NCBI GenBank assembly: GCA_947453945.1
Contig: CANGJB010000010.1
Coordinates: forward strand, 1-64,000
Direction: 5' to 3'
DNA: 64,000 bases
From: Sphingomonadaceae bacterium
GTDB lineage: Bacteria > Pseudomonadota > Alphaproteobacteria > Sphingomonadales > Sphingomonadaceae
Shown piece by piece: positions 36,629 through 45,040 of this stretch (the stretch's first letter is position 1; each line of letters opens with the position of its first letter). Under the pieces are notes generated by a model. The model was not told where the DNA came from, searched no databases, and saw nothing but the letters and a program-made list of their open reading frames with translations. The position numbers and the translations under genes are program-made.

Positions 36629-37405
36629 TCAGGCCATGCGGTTCGCGCGGTCGGCCAATCGGTCCACGGCAGCAGCGTGAATCGCGGGCGCGGCTGCCAG
36701 CAGGCCGAATGCGCGCGGATCACGTTTGTTGTAGGCCAAAGGCGCGCCGAACGCATCGCTGACGGCGGCGCCGGCTTCGCGGGCGATCAGCGTGGCTGCG
36801 GCGATATCCCACTCGTAGCCCCAGCGCAGCGTGGCGAGGAGATCGGCTTCGTCGGCTGCGACCATGGCAATGCGCAGCGCGATGGAATTGGGCTTGTCGA
36901 CCAGTACCAGATCGTGATCGACGCGGGGCACGGCATCGGCGGGAACGCGCGCGCCGCTGAGCGATTGGCGGTTGCTGGCGGTAAGCGGCAAGTTGTTGCG
37001 GGTCGCGCCTTGCCCGGCCACGGCGAGCCAGAATTCGCCGCGCGCAGGGGCATCGAGCGCGCCGATCAGCGGGCGCCCTTCCGAAACGAGGGCCACCGAA
37101 ACGGCCCAGCCCGGGCGTCCGCGCACGAAATCGCGGGTGCCGTCGATGGGATCGACCAGCCAGCAAAGTCCTTTGTCGAGCCGAATGGGATCGTCGGCGG
37201 TTTCTTCGGAGAGCCAGCCGGCGGCAGGGAGAAGCGCTCCGAGTTCCTGCTTGAGATAGCCATCAACGGCGAGATCGGCGGCACTGACGGGGTTGTTCGG
37301 AGACTTGTCCCACACTTCGAGCGCGTGGCCGTGGCCGGGCCAGCTGGCAAGCGCCAGACGTCCGGCTTCGGCCATGATGTGGCGGAAGCGGTCGAAATCG
37401 ATCAT
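36629..37405 (-). CDS. Inositol monophosphatase-family phosphatase (CysQ/HisN-like)
   Basis: 258-residue Mg2+-dependent, Li+-sensitive phosphatase fold. Metal motif SEETADDP supplies the first Glu, WLVDPIDGTRDF is the core DPIDGT motif, and EWDIAAATLIAREAGA carries the last Asp. The branch is that of 3'(2'),5'-bisphosphate nucleotidase CysQ or histidinol-phosphatase HisN; it cannot be settled here. ATG 37405 gives the family N-terminus, and the in-frame extension upstream looks non-coding. Divergent from sucCD. Confidence 0.88.
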   Translation of the reverse strand: MIDFDRFRHIMAEAGRLALASWPGHGHALEVWDKSPNNPVSAADLAVDGYLKQELGALLPAAGWLSEETADDPIRLDKGLCWLVDPIDGTRDFVRGRPGWAVSVALVSEGRPLIGALDAPARGEFWLAVAGQGATRNNLPLTASNRQSLSGARVPADAVPRVDHDLVLVDKPNSIALRIAMVAADEADLLATLRWGYEWDIAAATLIAREAGAAVSDAFGAPLAYNKRDPRAFGLLAAAPAIHAAAVDRLADRANRMA

Positions 37406-37633
37406 CGTTTTTGCGATGCGGGTTTGCGCCGCCGAGCGCAAGGGGGCGGTTGGGGCCGTGCCGGCGGGATGCGGCAATGTGAATTCGTATTCGGCGGCGC
37501 AGGGCCGGAATGCATCCATGCAGGCGCGATTGGGCTTCGCGAACCCTTTTCAACCCTTTAGTCGTGTGCTTAAGGCAGCGCGACGATCGGTTTCAATCCG
37601 CTTGCCCTCATTCTCTTGACGCGGGGAACACGC

Positions 37634-38833
37634 ATGAACGTTCATGAATATCAGGCCAAGGAATTGCTCAGCCGCTTCGGCGTCGGCATTCCCGCAGGCA
37701 TTGCCGCGCTGACGGTCGAGGCGGCGGTTGCCGCCGCGAAGCAGCTGCCCGGGCCGCTCTATGTGGTGAAGGCGCAGATCCACGCTGGCGGACGCGGCAA
37801 GGGCAAGTTCAAGGAACTCGGCCCCGATGCCAAGGGCGGCGTGCGGCTGGCCAAGTCGGTCGAGGAAGTCGAAGCCTTTGCGCGCGAAATGCTCGGCAAC
37901 ACGCTCGTCACGGTGCAGACCGGCGAAGCGGGCAAGCAGGTCAACCGGCTTTACGTGACCGACGGCGTTGATATCGCCAAGGAATACTACCTCTCGATGG
38001 TGGTGGACCGGGGCACCGGCCGCGTCGCCATGATCGTCTCGACCGAAGGCGGCATGGACATCGAAGAAGTTGCGCACTCGACGCCGGAAAAGATCGCTAC
38101 GATCACGATCGATCCGGCGCAGGGCTTCATGCCGCACCACGGCCGCGCCGTGGGCTATGCGCTGAAGCTGACCGGCGAGCTCAACAAGCAGGCCGCCAAG
38201 ATCGCGAGCCAGCTCTATGCCGCGTTCATGGCGCTTGATTGCGACATGCTGGAAATCAATCCGCTGGTGGAAACGAAAGACGGCAACCTGCTGGTCCTCG
38301 ACACCAAGATGAGCTTCGATTCGAATGCGCTCTATCGCCACCCCGACGTCGTCGCGCTGCGTGACGAGACCGAGGAAGACCCGGCTGAGATCGAAGCCAG
38401 CAAGTACGACCTCGCCTACATCAAGCTGGATGGCAACATCGGCTGCATGGTGAACGGCGCGGGCCTTGCCATGGCGACGATGGACATCATCAAGCTCAAC
38501 GGCGAATTCCCGGCCAACTTCCTCGACGTGGGCGGCGGCGCGACGACCGAAAAAGTGACCGCGGCGTTCAAGCTGATCCTTTCGGATCCGGCCGTGAAGG
38601 GCATTCTCGTCAACATCTTCGGCGGGATCATGAAGTGCGACATCATCGCCGACGGCATTGTTGCTGCGGCGAAGGAAGTGAACCTGCAGGTTCCGCTGGT
38701 CGTGCGCCTCGAAGGCACCAACGTCCAGCAGGGCAAGGATATCCTTGCCAACTCGGGTCTCCCCATTGTCCCCGCCAACGACCTTGGCGATGCCGCGCAG
38801 AAGATCGTGGCTGCAGTCCGGAAGGTTTCCTGA
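37634..38833 (+). CDS. sucC: Succinyl-CoA ligase (ADP-forming) beta subunit
   Basis: TCA-cycle enzyme making ATP from succinyl-CoA with SucD. 399 residues from ATG 37634. N-terminal [12 protein letters not shown] and the ATP-grasp fold with [11 protein letters not shown] are diagnostic. [12 protein letters not shown] and GGATTEKV are also typical. sucD follows after 3 bases. The 228 bases upstream, facing the phosphatase gene, should hold the promoter; I see no clear sigma-70 boxes. Confidence 0.97.
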   Translation: MNVHEYQAKELLSRFGVGIPAGIAALTVEAAVAAAKQLPGPLYVVKAQIHAGGRGKGKFKELGPDAKGGVRLAKSVEEVEAFAREMLGNTLVTVQTGEAGKQVNRLYVTDGVDIAKEYYLSMVVDRGTGRVAMIVSTEGGMDIEEVAHSTPEKIATITIDPAQGFMPHHGRAVGYALKLTGELNKQAAKIASQLYAAFMALDCDMLEINPLVETKDGNLLVLDTKMSFDSNALYRHPDVVALRDETEEDPAEIEASKYDLAYIKLDGNIGCMVNGAGLAMATMDIIKLNGEFPANFLDVGGGATTEKVTAAFKLILSDPAVKGILVNIFGGIMKCDIIADGIVAAAKEVNLQVPLVVRLEGTNVQQGKDILANSGLPIVPANDLGDAAQKIVAAVRKVS

Positions 38834-38836
38834 ACC

Positions 38837-39721
38837 ATGAGCATTCTCGTCAACAAGAACACCAAGGTCATCACGCAGGGCATGACCGGCAAGACCGGCG
38901 CATTCCACACTCAGGCCGCGCTGGATTACGGCACGCAGATGGTTGCGGGCGTCACCCCGGGCAAGGGCGGCACCAGCCACATCGGTCTGCCGCAGTATGA
39001 CACTGTCGCCGAAGCCAAGGCCGCGACCGGCGCGACCGCCAGCTGCATCTACGTGCCGCCTCCGGGCGCTGCGGATGCCATTCTGGAAGCGATCGATGCG
39101 CAGATGGAACTGATCGTCTGCATCACCGAGGGCATTCCGGTGCTCGACATGGTGCGCGTGAAGCGTGCGTTGCAGGGCTCGAAGTCGCGCCTGATCGGCC
39201 CGAACTGCCCCGGCGTGCTGACCCCGAACGAATGCAAGATCGGCATCATGCCGGGCAGCATCTTCAAGAAGGGCTCGGTCGGCGTCGTCTCGCGTTCGGG
39301 CACGCTGACTTATGAAGCGGTGTTCCAGACCACCAACATCGGCCTTGGCCAGACCACGGCTGTCGGCATCGGTGGCGATCCGGTGAACGGCACCAACTTC
39401 ATCGACGTGCTGGAACTGTTCCTGGCGGACGAGGACACCAAGTCGATCATCATGATCGGCGAAATCGGCGGCGACGCCGAGGAAATGGCCGCGCAGTTCC
39501 TGATCGACGAGGCGAAGAAGGGCCGCAAGAAGCCGATGGCCGGGTTCATTGCGGGCCGCTCGGCGCCTCCAGGCCGCCGCATGGGCCATGCCGGCGCGAT
39601 CGTTTCGGGCGGCAAGGGCGATGCGGAAAGCAAGATCGCCGCGATGGAAGCGGCCGGTATCCGCGTGTCGCCTTCGCCGAGCCTGCTGGGCGAGACGCTG
39701 GCGGAAGTGCTGAAGGGCTGA
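38837..39721 (+). CDS. sucD: Succinyl-CoA ligase alpha subunit
   Basis: 294 residues. CoA-binding Rossmann domain with [14 protein letters not shown] and GVTPGKGG. The phosphohistidine loop is [10 protein letters not shown], with the accepting His. Forms the heterodimer or tetramer with SucC. In this window it closes the propionyl-CoA route, because the methylmalonyl-CoA genes at 43.5-51 kb deliver succinyl-CoA. It ends in a strong terminator. Confidence 0.97.
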   Translation: MSILVNKNTKVITQGMTGKTGAFHTQAALDYGTQMVAGVTPGKGGTSHIGLPQYDTVAEAKAATGATASCIYVPPPGAADAILEAIDAQMELIVCITEGIPVLDMVRVKRALQGSKSRLIGPNCPGVLTPNECKIGIMPGSIFKKGSVGVVSRSGTLTYEAVFQTTNIGLGQTTAVGIGGDPVNGTNFIDVLELFLADEDTKSIIMIGEIGGDAEEMAAQFLIDEAKKGRKKPMAGFIAGRSAPPGRRMGHAGAIVSGGKGDAESKIAAMEAAGIRVSPSPSLLGETLAEVLKG

Positions 39722-39748
39722 GCTCTTCGCAGCTTGCGAATTGAAAGG

Positions 39749-39775
39749 GGCCGGGGGGAAACCTCCGGCCTTTTT
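39749..39775 (+). terminator. Rho-independent terminator of sucCD
   Basis: Stem GGCCGGGGG / CCTCCGGCC (39749-39757 and 39762-39770, one G-U pair), GAAA tetraloop, then TTTTT. Confidence 0.92.
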
Positions 39776-39812
39776 CGTTGGCCAGCGTTGTTACCGTTGG
39801 TTCTTCGTGTGC

Positions 39813-40493
39813 CTAGGTGAGGGCGGCGGCGCCCAGTTCGGCGTCCACGTCGGCAGGAGCCGCTCCGCAGTGGGTGCAGATGAAGCGCACGGCGGATTGG
39901 TACCGCCCGAGCGCATCCGCCGGATCGGCATATCCGGCAATCTCCAGGCCGACCAGGCCGTGCATCTGGCCCCAAACCAGGAAGGCAAGGTCCTGCACTT
40001 GAGCGGGATCAGGCGCGGATGCGTGGTGGTGGATCATGCACGCGCCGACAGCATCGACCAGCGCGGCGAAGGCGGGGTAGGCATCCTCTACCGGGGCGGC
40101 AAGCGAGGCGAAGCGGCTGTTGCGCCCGGTGGGGGTGAAGCGCTTCTCGCCGCCGAACATCAGGCGGTAGAGCCCGGTGTGATCGAGCGCGAAGCGGCGG
40201 TAGGCAAGCATCTGGCGGACCAGCCAGCGCAGCGGTGCCTCGCGCGCTTCGGCGGAGAGCGCATAGGCGTGGAGCCGCGCAAAGCCGAGCACATAGAGCG
40301 CCTCCATCAATCCCGGCTTGCCGCCGAACAGCGTGTAGATCGCCATGGTGGAGGACCCGCAGGCGCGCGCCAGTTCGCGCAGCGAAAGGCCGTCCGGCCC
40401 ATGTTTGCGCACCAGCTTTTCGGCAGCGGCGAGCAGGCGTGTGCGCAAGTCCTCGCGGTCCGGCTCGTTTGGCTGTGTCGCTGGTTCGGGCAT
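39813..40493 (-). CDS. TetR/AcrR-family regulator
   Basis: 226 residues. N-terminal HTH: LLAAAEKLVRKHGPDGLSLR and ACGSSTMAIYTLFGGKPGL, the standard TetR pattern. The C-terminal ligand domain (about 75-220) has WLVRQMLAYRRFALDHTGLY and LVWGQMHGLVGLE, like the WHG/TetR_C_13 group. It is divergent from the di-iron-like/SOI-like operon with a perfect palindrome between them, so it most likely represses that operon and itself in response to a small molecule. Confidence 0.9.
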   Translation of the reverse strand: MPEPATQPNEPDREDLRTRLLAAAEKLVRKHGPDGLSLRELARACGSSTMAIYTLFGGKPGLMEALYVLGFARLHAYALSAEAREAPLRWLVRQMLAYRRFALDHTGLYRLMFGGEKRFTPTGRNSRFASLAAPVEDAYPAFAALVDAVGACMIHHHASAPDPAQVQDLAFLVWGQMHGLVGLEIAGYADPADALGRYQSAVRFICTHCGAAPADVDAELGAAALT

Positions 40494-40532
40494 GCCGTTT
40501 CATGGCGGGTTGCGCGGGGGAATGCCAGTGCT

Positions 40533-40545
40533 ATAACACTGTTAT
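40533..40545. promoter_or_regulatory. Likely TetR operator
   Basis: Perfect 13-bp palindrome ATAACA-C-TGTTAT, 40 bases from the tetR start and 35 bases before the ATG of the divergent operon. It is A/T-rich in a GC-rich background, which makes chance less likely. It would let one TetR dimer block both promoters. Confidence 0.65.
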
Positions 40546-40579
40546 TGATTCGAGGCGAGGCAAGCCGGGAGAGCAAGCC

Positions 40580-41473
40580 ATGGGAGAGCTGGGACAGCAT
40601 GCAGGTGCTGGCGCCATCACGCCGATCACTGTGCGACAGGGTGCGTTCGCCTTTGCGGACGAAACCCCGGCCCACTGGATACCGCATGCGCCCGAACTGG
40701 CGCAGATGATCAACGGCGCCTCGTTCGTGATGCCGCATCTTGAGCCGTTCCTCGTCGCCACGCTGGGCGAAGCGGCGAAGCTGATCGAAGATCCGGCGGT
40801 GCGGCGCGAGGCGCGCGATTTCTGCATGCAGGAGACGCAGCACTACCGCACGCACCGGCGCTTCAACGATGTGATCCTCGGGCAGGGGTATGGCGCGCTG
40901 GCCGAGATCGAGGCCGAGATGGCGCACTCCTATGCGCGGCTCTTGCAGCGCCCGCTGCCGGTGCGGCTGGCCTATGCGGCTGGGTTCGAGGCGATGACGC
41001 TGGGGCTGACCGAGTGGCTGGTGGGGCACCGTACCCGGCTGTTTCGCGGGGCGGACCCGCATGTCACCTCGTTCATCCTGTGGCATATGGTCGAGGAAAC
41101 CGAGCACAAGCTGGTTGCGCACGATGTCTATGAGGCTGTCTCGCCGGGATACTGGCGGCGGGCGTATGGCGTGCTGCACGGGTCGATCGATGTGATCCGC
41201 TGGGGCAGGCGCTGCTACCGCGCGCTGCTTTTGCAGGACGGGCGCTGGCGGCAACCGGCCTCGCGCCTCAAGGTGTGGTGGTGGGCGGCGCGGTTCCTCA
41301 TGGGCACGGGCCCTGCCTTGCTGCGCGCCATGGTGCCGGGGCACGATCCCCGCCAGGTGAAGGATCATCCGTGGGTGCGGGACTGGATCGCGGGGCACGA
41401 GCGTGCCGGGGAGCGCGGCGCGCCGATGCCGCTGATCGATACACAGAGCGCCGCGATGCCGGTGCCGTTCTGA
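40580..41473 (+). CDS. COG3687/PF10118 predicted metal-dependent enzyme, ferritin-like di-iron motifs
   Basis: 297-residue cytosolic helical protein usually annotated as a predicted metal-dependent hydrolase. I see a four-helix di-iron ligand pattern: E55 (MPHLEPF), E85xxH88 (MQETQHYRTH), E137 (AGFEAMTL) and E173xxH176 (VEETEHKLVAH). Two ExxH pairs plus two lone Glu is the layout of carboxylate di-iron oxygenases, so an oxidase or oxygenase activity is as likely as hydrolysis. ATG 40580 has GGGAGAG upstream. It is followed after 12 bases by an SOI-like membrane protein and controlled by a divergent TetR. Confidence 0.82.
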   Translation: MGELGQHAGAGAITPITVRQGAFAFADETPAHWIPHAPELAQMINGASFVMPHLEPFLVATLGEAAKLIEDPAVRREARDFCMQETQHYRTHRRFNDVILGQGYGALAEIEAEMAHSYARLLQRPLPVRLAYAAGFEAMTLGLTEWLVGHRTRLFRGADPHVTSFILWHMVEETEHKLVAHDVYEAVSPGYWRRAYGVLHGSIDVIRWGRRCYRALLLQDGRWRQPASRLKVWWWAARFLMGTGPALLRAMVPGHDPRQVKDHPWVRDWIAGHERAGERGAPMPLIDTQSAAMPVPF

Positions 41474-41485
41474 GGGGGATTGAGG

Positions 41486-41965
41486 ATGGAAGGTTCGGAA
41501 CTGCGCCCGGTTCAGCGGATGCTGATCGTGCAGGGCGGCTACGTCATGCTGCTCGGCTTTGTCGCGGGGTTTGGCTTCGTGTTCTTCCTCATCGGTAGCA
41601 TCGAGCTCTGGCCGATTCCGGGCAAGATCGCGCTTCAGCTTCCGGGCAGCGACAAGGCCTGGCGGATGACACATATGGAAGGCGTGCTCAACGGGCTCAT
41701 GCTGTGGCTGCTCGCGGCGCTGCAACCGGCGATGGCGCTGCCGCTGGCGACTGCGCGGCGCATCGCGCGGATGCTTGTGCTGACGGCCTGGTGCTTCCCT
41801 ATCGCATCGCTGTTCGATGCGCTGTTCAAGGACAGCCGGGGCCTGAAATTTGCCGCGCCGGTGACAAACCTGATCCCGTTCTTCCTGTTTTATGTCGGCA
41901 TTATCGCGCTGGTGTGGGCGGTTGTGGAGATTGTGGTGCGGGTGCGCGCGCAGGGCGCGAGCTAG
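41486..41965 (+). CDS. Styrene-oxide-isomerase-like integral membrane protein
   Basis: 159 residues with four membrane helices (about 13-37, 66-86, 92-112, 127-150). The layout and several motifs match StyC, the membrane styrene-oxide isomerase: PGxxxxxLPGSxxxW then HMEGVLNGLM, with H63 and N69 at the same spacing as StyC's haem-ligand His and active-site Asn. The later RGLKF also matches. The positions of StyC's catalytic Asp and Tyr are T100 and S108 here, so the chemistry must differ or be lost. An in-frame TTG at 41480 is an alternative start. Its TAG stop shares CTAG with the convergent regulator's stop. Family assignment comes from memory of StyC and needs a profile search. Confidence 0.6.
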   Translation: MEGSELRPVQRMLIVQGGYVMLLGFVAGFGFVFFLIGSIELWPIPGKIALQLPGSDKAWRMTHMEGVLNGLMLWLLAALQPAMALPLATARRIARMLVLTAWCFPIASLFDALFKDSRGLKFAAPVTNLIPFFLFYVGIIALVWAVVEIVVRVRAQGAS

Positions 41966-43374
41966 CCCTCCACGATCCGGTAGGGCACCAGATCGCGCTG
42001 GCTGGGGTCCACATCGATTGCCTTGTCGCTCGGCGGGAAAGCGCGCTGATCGCACTGCCCGCGCGGGCAGATGCGGCAGCTGATGCCTATGCGGGTGACC
42101 GCGTCGTCGCTCTTCAGGTTGAGACCATCGGCGTAGACAAACTCATCCGCCAGCGCGGCTTCGCAGCCCAGCACCACGGCATAGCGGCGCGGCTGGCGGT
42201 AGTAGCTGCCGCTGGGTTTCACGAGGCCCTTGGCGATCGAAACGTAGCGGATGCCATCAGGCATTTCGGCGAGCTGCACGTGGATGCGGTCTGGAATCGC
42301 GACAGCTTCGTGCACGATCCACAAGGGGCAGGCGCCGCCGAAGCGGCCGAACTGGAGGCGCGTGGCGGAGTGGCGCTTGGTGATGTTGCCCGCCATGTCG
42401 ACCCGCGCGAAGAAAACCGGAATGCCGCGCGCCTGGGGGCGTTGCAGGGTGGAAAGGCGGTGGCAGCACTGCTCGAAGCTCACGTGAAACAGTTGGCGCA
42501 GGCGGTCGATATCATGGCGCAGGCTGCGCGCGGCACTGCGGAAGCGCTCGTAAGGCATGAGGAGGGCACCTGCAGCATAGTTGCCGAGGCCCACGGTGAG
42601 GAGGTGGCGCGCAGCTTCGGTCTGCAAGGGCGCGGCGGCGACGATCTCGGCGATCTGGCCCGAAAGCGCGAGTGCGGCGGCTTGATAGGCCAACTGAAAG
42701 CGGCTGGATTCGTTGGGCTGGGCTGAATCGAGCTGGAGGTGGCGCGTCGCGGCATCGAAGCGGCGCAGGGGGCCGCCGCCTTTCCATTCGATGGTGACAC
42801 CTTCGCGCCGCAGCCATTGCTGCATGGTGCGGATGCGCGGGCTGGCCTCGTCGCCGGCGATCTCTTCGGCCAGCCGCTCGGCGTCGCGGTCTATCTGATC
42901 GACATAGTTGTTGGCAGCATGGAACCAGTCGCGCGCTTCCTCCCACGGCAGGCGGCCGCTCCCGATGTTGCCGGGAAGGCCTATCCCCTCGTCGACCATC
43001 TCGAGCCGCTGGCGACTGCGGGCGTAGAGACCGTGAAGCGCTACGAAGCGTTCGGCAAAGGCCGGGAACTGGCGGGCAAGGCGCTCGATCTGTTCGCCCG
43101 GAATGCCGCCGGAAAGTTCGGGATCGGCCAGCGCCTCACGTAGCGCCTCGGCCGTGCGGTCGCCGTCTGCGGGTTCGAGATCGGCCCAGTCGATTGGGAA
43201 GGCGGCGCGCAAGGCATCGCCCAGCGCGGAGGTGAGGTGGCGCTCGTCGGTCTCGAGCTGTGAGAGATAAGAAGCGCTGATGCCCAGCGTGCCCGCCATT
43301 TCGGCCTGGAGGAGGCCGCGCCGCTGGCGGAGCGCGCGCAGTGCGGGGCCTGCGAAGAGTCGGCGGTTGGACAT
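41962..43374 (-). CDS. Short-chain fatty acyl-CoA regulator (ScfR/PccR family)
   Basis: 470-residue regulator. N-terminal XRE HTH (about residues 8-62, ALRQRRGLLQAEMAGTLGIS). The middle IrrE/peptidase-like region lacks a full HExxH. The C-terminal DUF2083 domain carries the Cys pattern CRICPRGQCDQRAFPP. In Rhodobacter sphaeroides the relative PccR senses propionyl-CoA and activates the pcc genes. This one is divergent from pccB, with TTTGCAA-type sites between them, so it should be the local propionyl-CoA switch. Confidence 0.92.
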   Translation of the reverse strand: MSNRRLFAGPALRALRQRRGLLQAEMAGTLGISASYLSQLETDERHLTSALGDALRAAFPIDWADLEPADGDRTAEALREALADPELSGGIPGEQIERLARQFPAFAERFVALHGLYARSRQRLEMVDEGIGLPGNIGSGRLPWEEARDWFHAANNYVDQIDRDAERLAEEIAGDEASPRIRTMQQWLRREGVTIEWKGGGPLRRFDAATRHLQLDSAQPNESSRFQLAYQAAALALSGQIAEIVAAAPLQTEAARHLLTVGLGNYAAGALLMPYERFRSAARSLRHDIDRLRQLFHVSFEQCCHRLSTLQRPQARGIPVFFARVDMAGNITKRHSATRLQFGRFGGACPLWIVHEAVAIPDRIHVQLAEMPDGIRYVSIAKGLVKPSGSYYRQPRRYAVVLGCEAALADEFVYADGLNLKSDDAVTRIGISCRICPRGQCDQRAFPPSDKAIDVDPSQRDLVPYRIVEG

Positions 43375-43387
43375 GCACTCAGCCTAA

Positions 43388-43417
43388 TTTGCAAAGTTGG
43401 GCTTTGCAACTTTGCAG
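43388..43417. promoter_or_regulatory. ScfR/PccR operator cluster
   Basis: TTTGCAAA (43388-43395), TTTGCAA (43403-43409) and TTTGCAG (43411-43417) in one 30-base run. GCAAAGTTG (43391-43399) and CAACTTTGC (43407-43415) also form a perfect 9-bp inverted repeat with a 7-base spacer. The published PccR motif, as I recall it, is two TTTGCAAA units. Lies 14 bases from the regulator start and 72 bases from pccB. Confidence 0.75.
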
Positions 43418-43489
43418 AATTACATTGGACAGCCCTGCTGCAATGCGGCATCCGCGCAGGCCTTGTTTCCTGAATCCGGGGTTTCCTGA

Positions 43490-45016
43490 ATGTCAGCCAA
43501 TATCGCCGAAATGGAAAAGCGCCGCGAGGCGGCCCGCATGGGCGGCGGCCAGCGCCGCATCGATGCGCAGCACGCCAAGGGCAAGCTGACCGCGCGTGAG
43601 CGGCTCGATATCCTGCTCGATGAAGGCAGCTTCGAAGAGACTGACGCTTACGTCGAGCACAACTGCGTCGATTTCGGGATGCCCGAGCAGACCGTTCCGG
43701 GTGATGGTGTGGTGACGGGTTCGGGCACGATCAACGGCCGGCTGGTCTATGTATTCAGCCAGGATTTCACCGTGTTTGGCGGTGCGGTTTCAGAACGCCA
43801 CGCGATGAAGATCTGCAAGATCATGGATACTGCGCTGAAAGTGGGCGCGCCGGTGATCGGCCTCAACGATTCGGGCGGCGCGCGCATTCAGGAAGGCGTC
43901 GCCAGCCTTGGCGGCTATGCCGAAATCTTCCAGCGCAACGTGCTCGCCTCGGGCGTGGTGCCGCAGCTTTCCCTCATCATGGGGCCTTGCGCGGGCGGCG
44001 CGGTCTATTCGCCTGCGATGACCGACTTCATCTTCATGGTGAAGGACAGCTCCTACATGTTCGTCACCGGGCCGGACGTGGTGAAGACGGTGACCAACGA
44101 GATCGTCACGCAGGAAGAGCTGGGCGGCGCGGTGACGCATTCGACCAAGACCTCTGTGGCCGATCTCGCCTGCGAGAACGATATCGAAGCGCTGCTCATG
44201 GCGCGCGAGTTCTTCGATTACCTGCCGCTGACCAACCGCTCCGGCGTGCCTGAACGGCCGACGGCGGACGCGTGGGACCGGCTGGAGCCGAGCCTCGACA
44301 CGCTGATCCCGGCCTCGGCCAACCAGCCCTATGACATGCACGAGGTGATCGCCAAGACGCTCGACGAAGGCGAGTTCTTCGAGATCCAGCCCAAGCACGC
44401 TGCGAACATCATCTGCGGGTTTGGCCGGATCGAGGGCAAGACCGTGGGCGTGGTGGCGAACCAGCCGATGGTGCTGGCGGGCGTGCTCGATATCAATTCA
44501 TCGAAGAAGGCCGCGCGGTTCGTGCGCTTCTGCGATGCTTTCGAGATTCCGATCATCACGTTTGTCGATGTGCCGGGTTTCCTGCCGGGCACCGCGCAGG
44601 AACTGGGCGGGATCATCAAGCATGGCGCCAAGCTGCTGTTCGCCTATGCCGAAGCGACCGTGCCCAAGATCACCGTGATCACGCGCAAGGCCTATGGCGG
44701 CGCGTATGACGTGATGGCCTCCAAGCACTTGCGCGGCGACCTCAACTACGCCTGGCCGACCGCCGAGATCGCGGTGATGGGCGCGAAGGGCGCGGTGGAG
44801 ATCATCTTCCGCGGGCTTTCGACCGAAGAGCAGGCGGTGAAGACCAAGGAATACGAGGACCGCTTCGCCAACCCGTTCGTGGCGGCGAGCAAGGGCTTCA
44901 TCGACGAGGTGATCCATCCGCATTCGACGCGGCGGCGCATTGCGCTGGGGCTGCGCAAGCTGCGGAACAAGAGCCTCGAGAACCCGTGGAAGAAGCACGA
45001 CAATATTCCGCTGTGA
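43490..45016 (+). CDS. pccB: Propionyl-CoA carboxylase beta subunit
   Basis: Carboxyltransferase subunit: moves CO2 from biotin to propionyl-CoA to make (S)-methylmalonyl-CoA. 508 residues with two crotonase-fold halves. N-terminal [24 protein letters not shown], first oxyanion region [33 protein letters not shown], and the second half [12 protein letters not shown] and [13 protein letters not shown] are all standard. It heads the propionyl-CoA operon. The biotin-carrying partner is 4.2 kb downstream. Confidence 0.95.
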   Translation: MSANIAEMEKRREAARMGGGQRRIDAQHAKGKLTARERLDILLDEGSFEETDAYVEHNCVDFGMPEQTVPGDGVVTGSGTINGRLVYVFSQDFTVFGGAVSERHAMKICKIMDTALKVGAPVIGLNDSGGARIQEGVASLGGYAEIFQRNVLASGVVPQLSLIMGPCAGGAVYSPAMTDFIFMVKDSSYMFVTGPDVVKTVTNEIVTQEELGGAVTHSTKTSVADLACENDIEALLMAREFFDYLPLTNRSGVPERPTADAWDRLEPSLDTLIPASANQPYDMHEVIAKTLDEGEFFEIQPKHAANIICGFGRIEGKTVGVVANQPMVLAGVLDINSSKKAARFVRFCDAFEIPIITFVDVPGFLPGTAQELGGIIKHGAKLLFAYAEATVPKITVITRKAYGGAYDVMASKHLRGDLNYAWPTAEIAVMGAKGAVEIIFRGLSTEEQAVKTKEYEDRFANPFVAASKGFIDEVIHPHSTRRRIALGLRKLRNKSLENPWKKHDNIPL

Positions 45017-45040
45017 TCGGCGGCTTGAAGGACATTTCGC

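Noticed and set aside
37550-39589. Long open frame antisense to sucCD
   Set aside because: Same cause. It covers two certain genes and has no recognisable domain.
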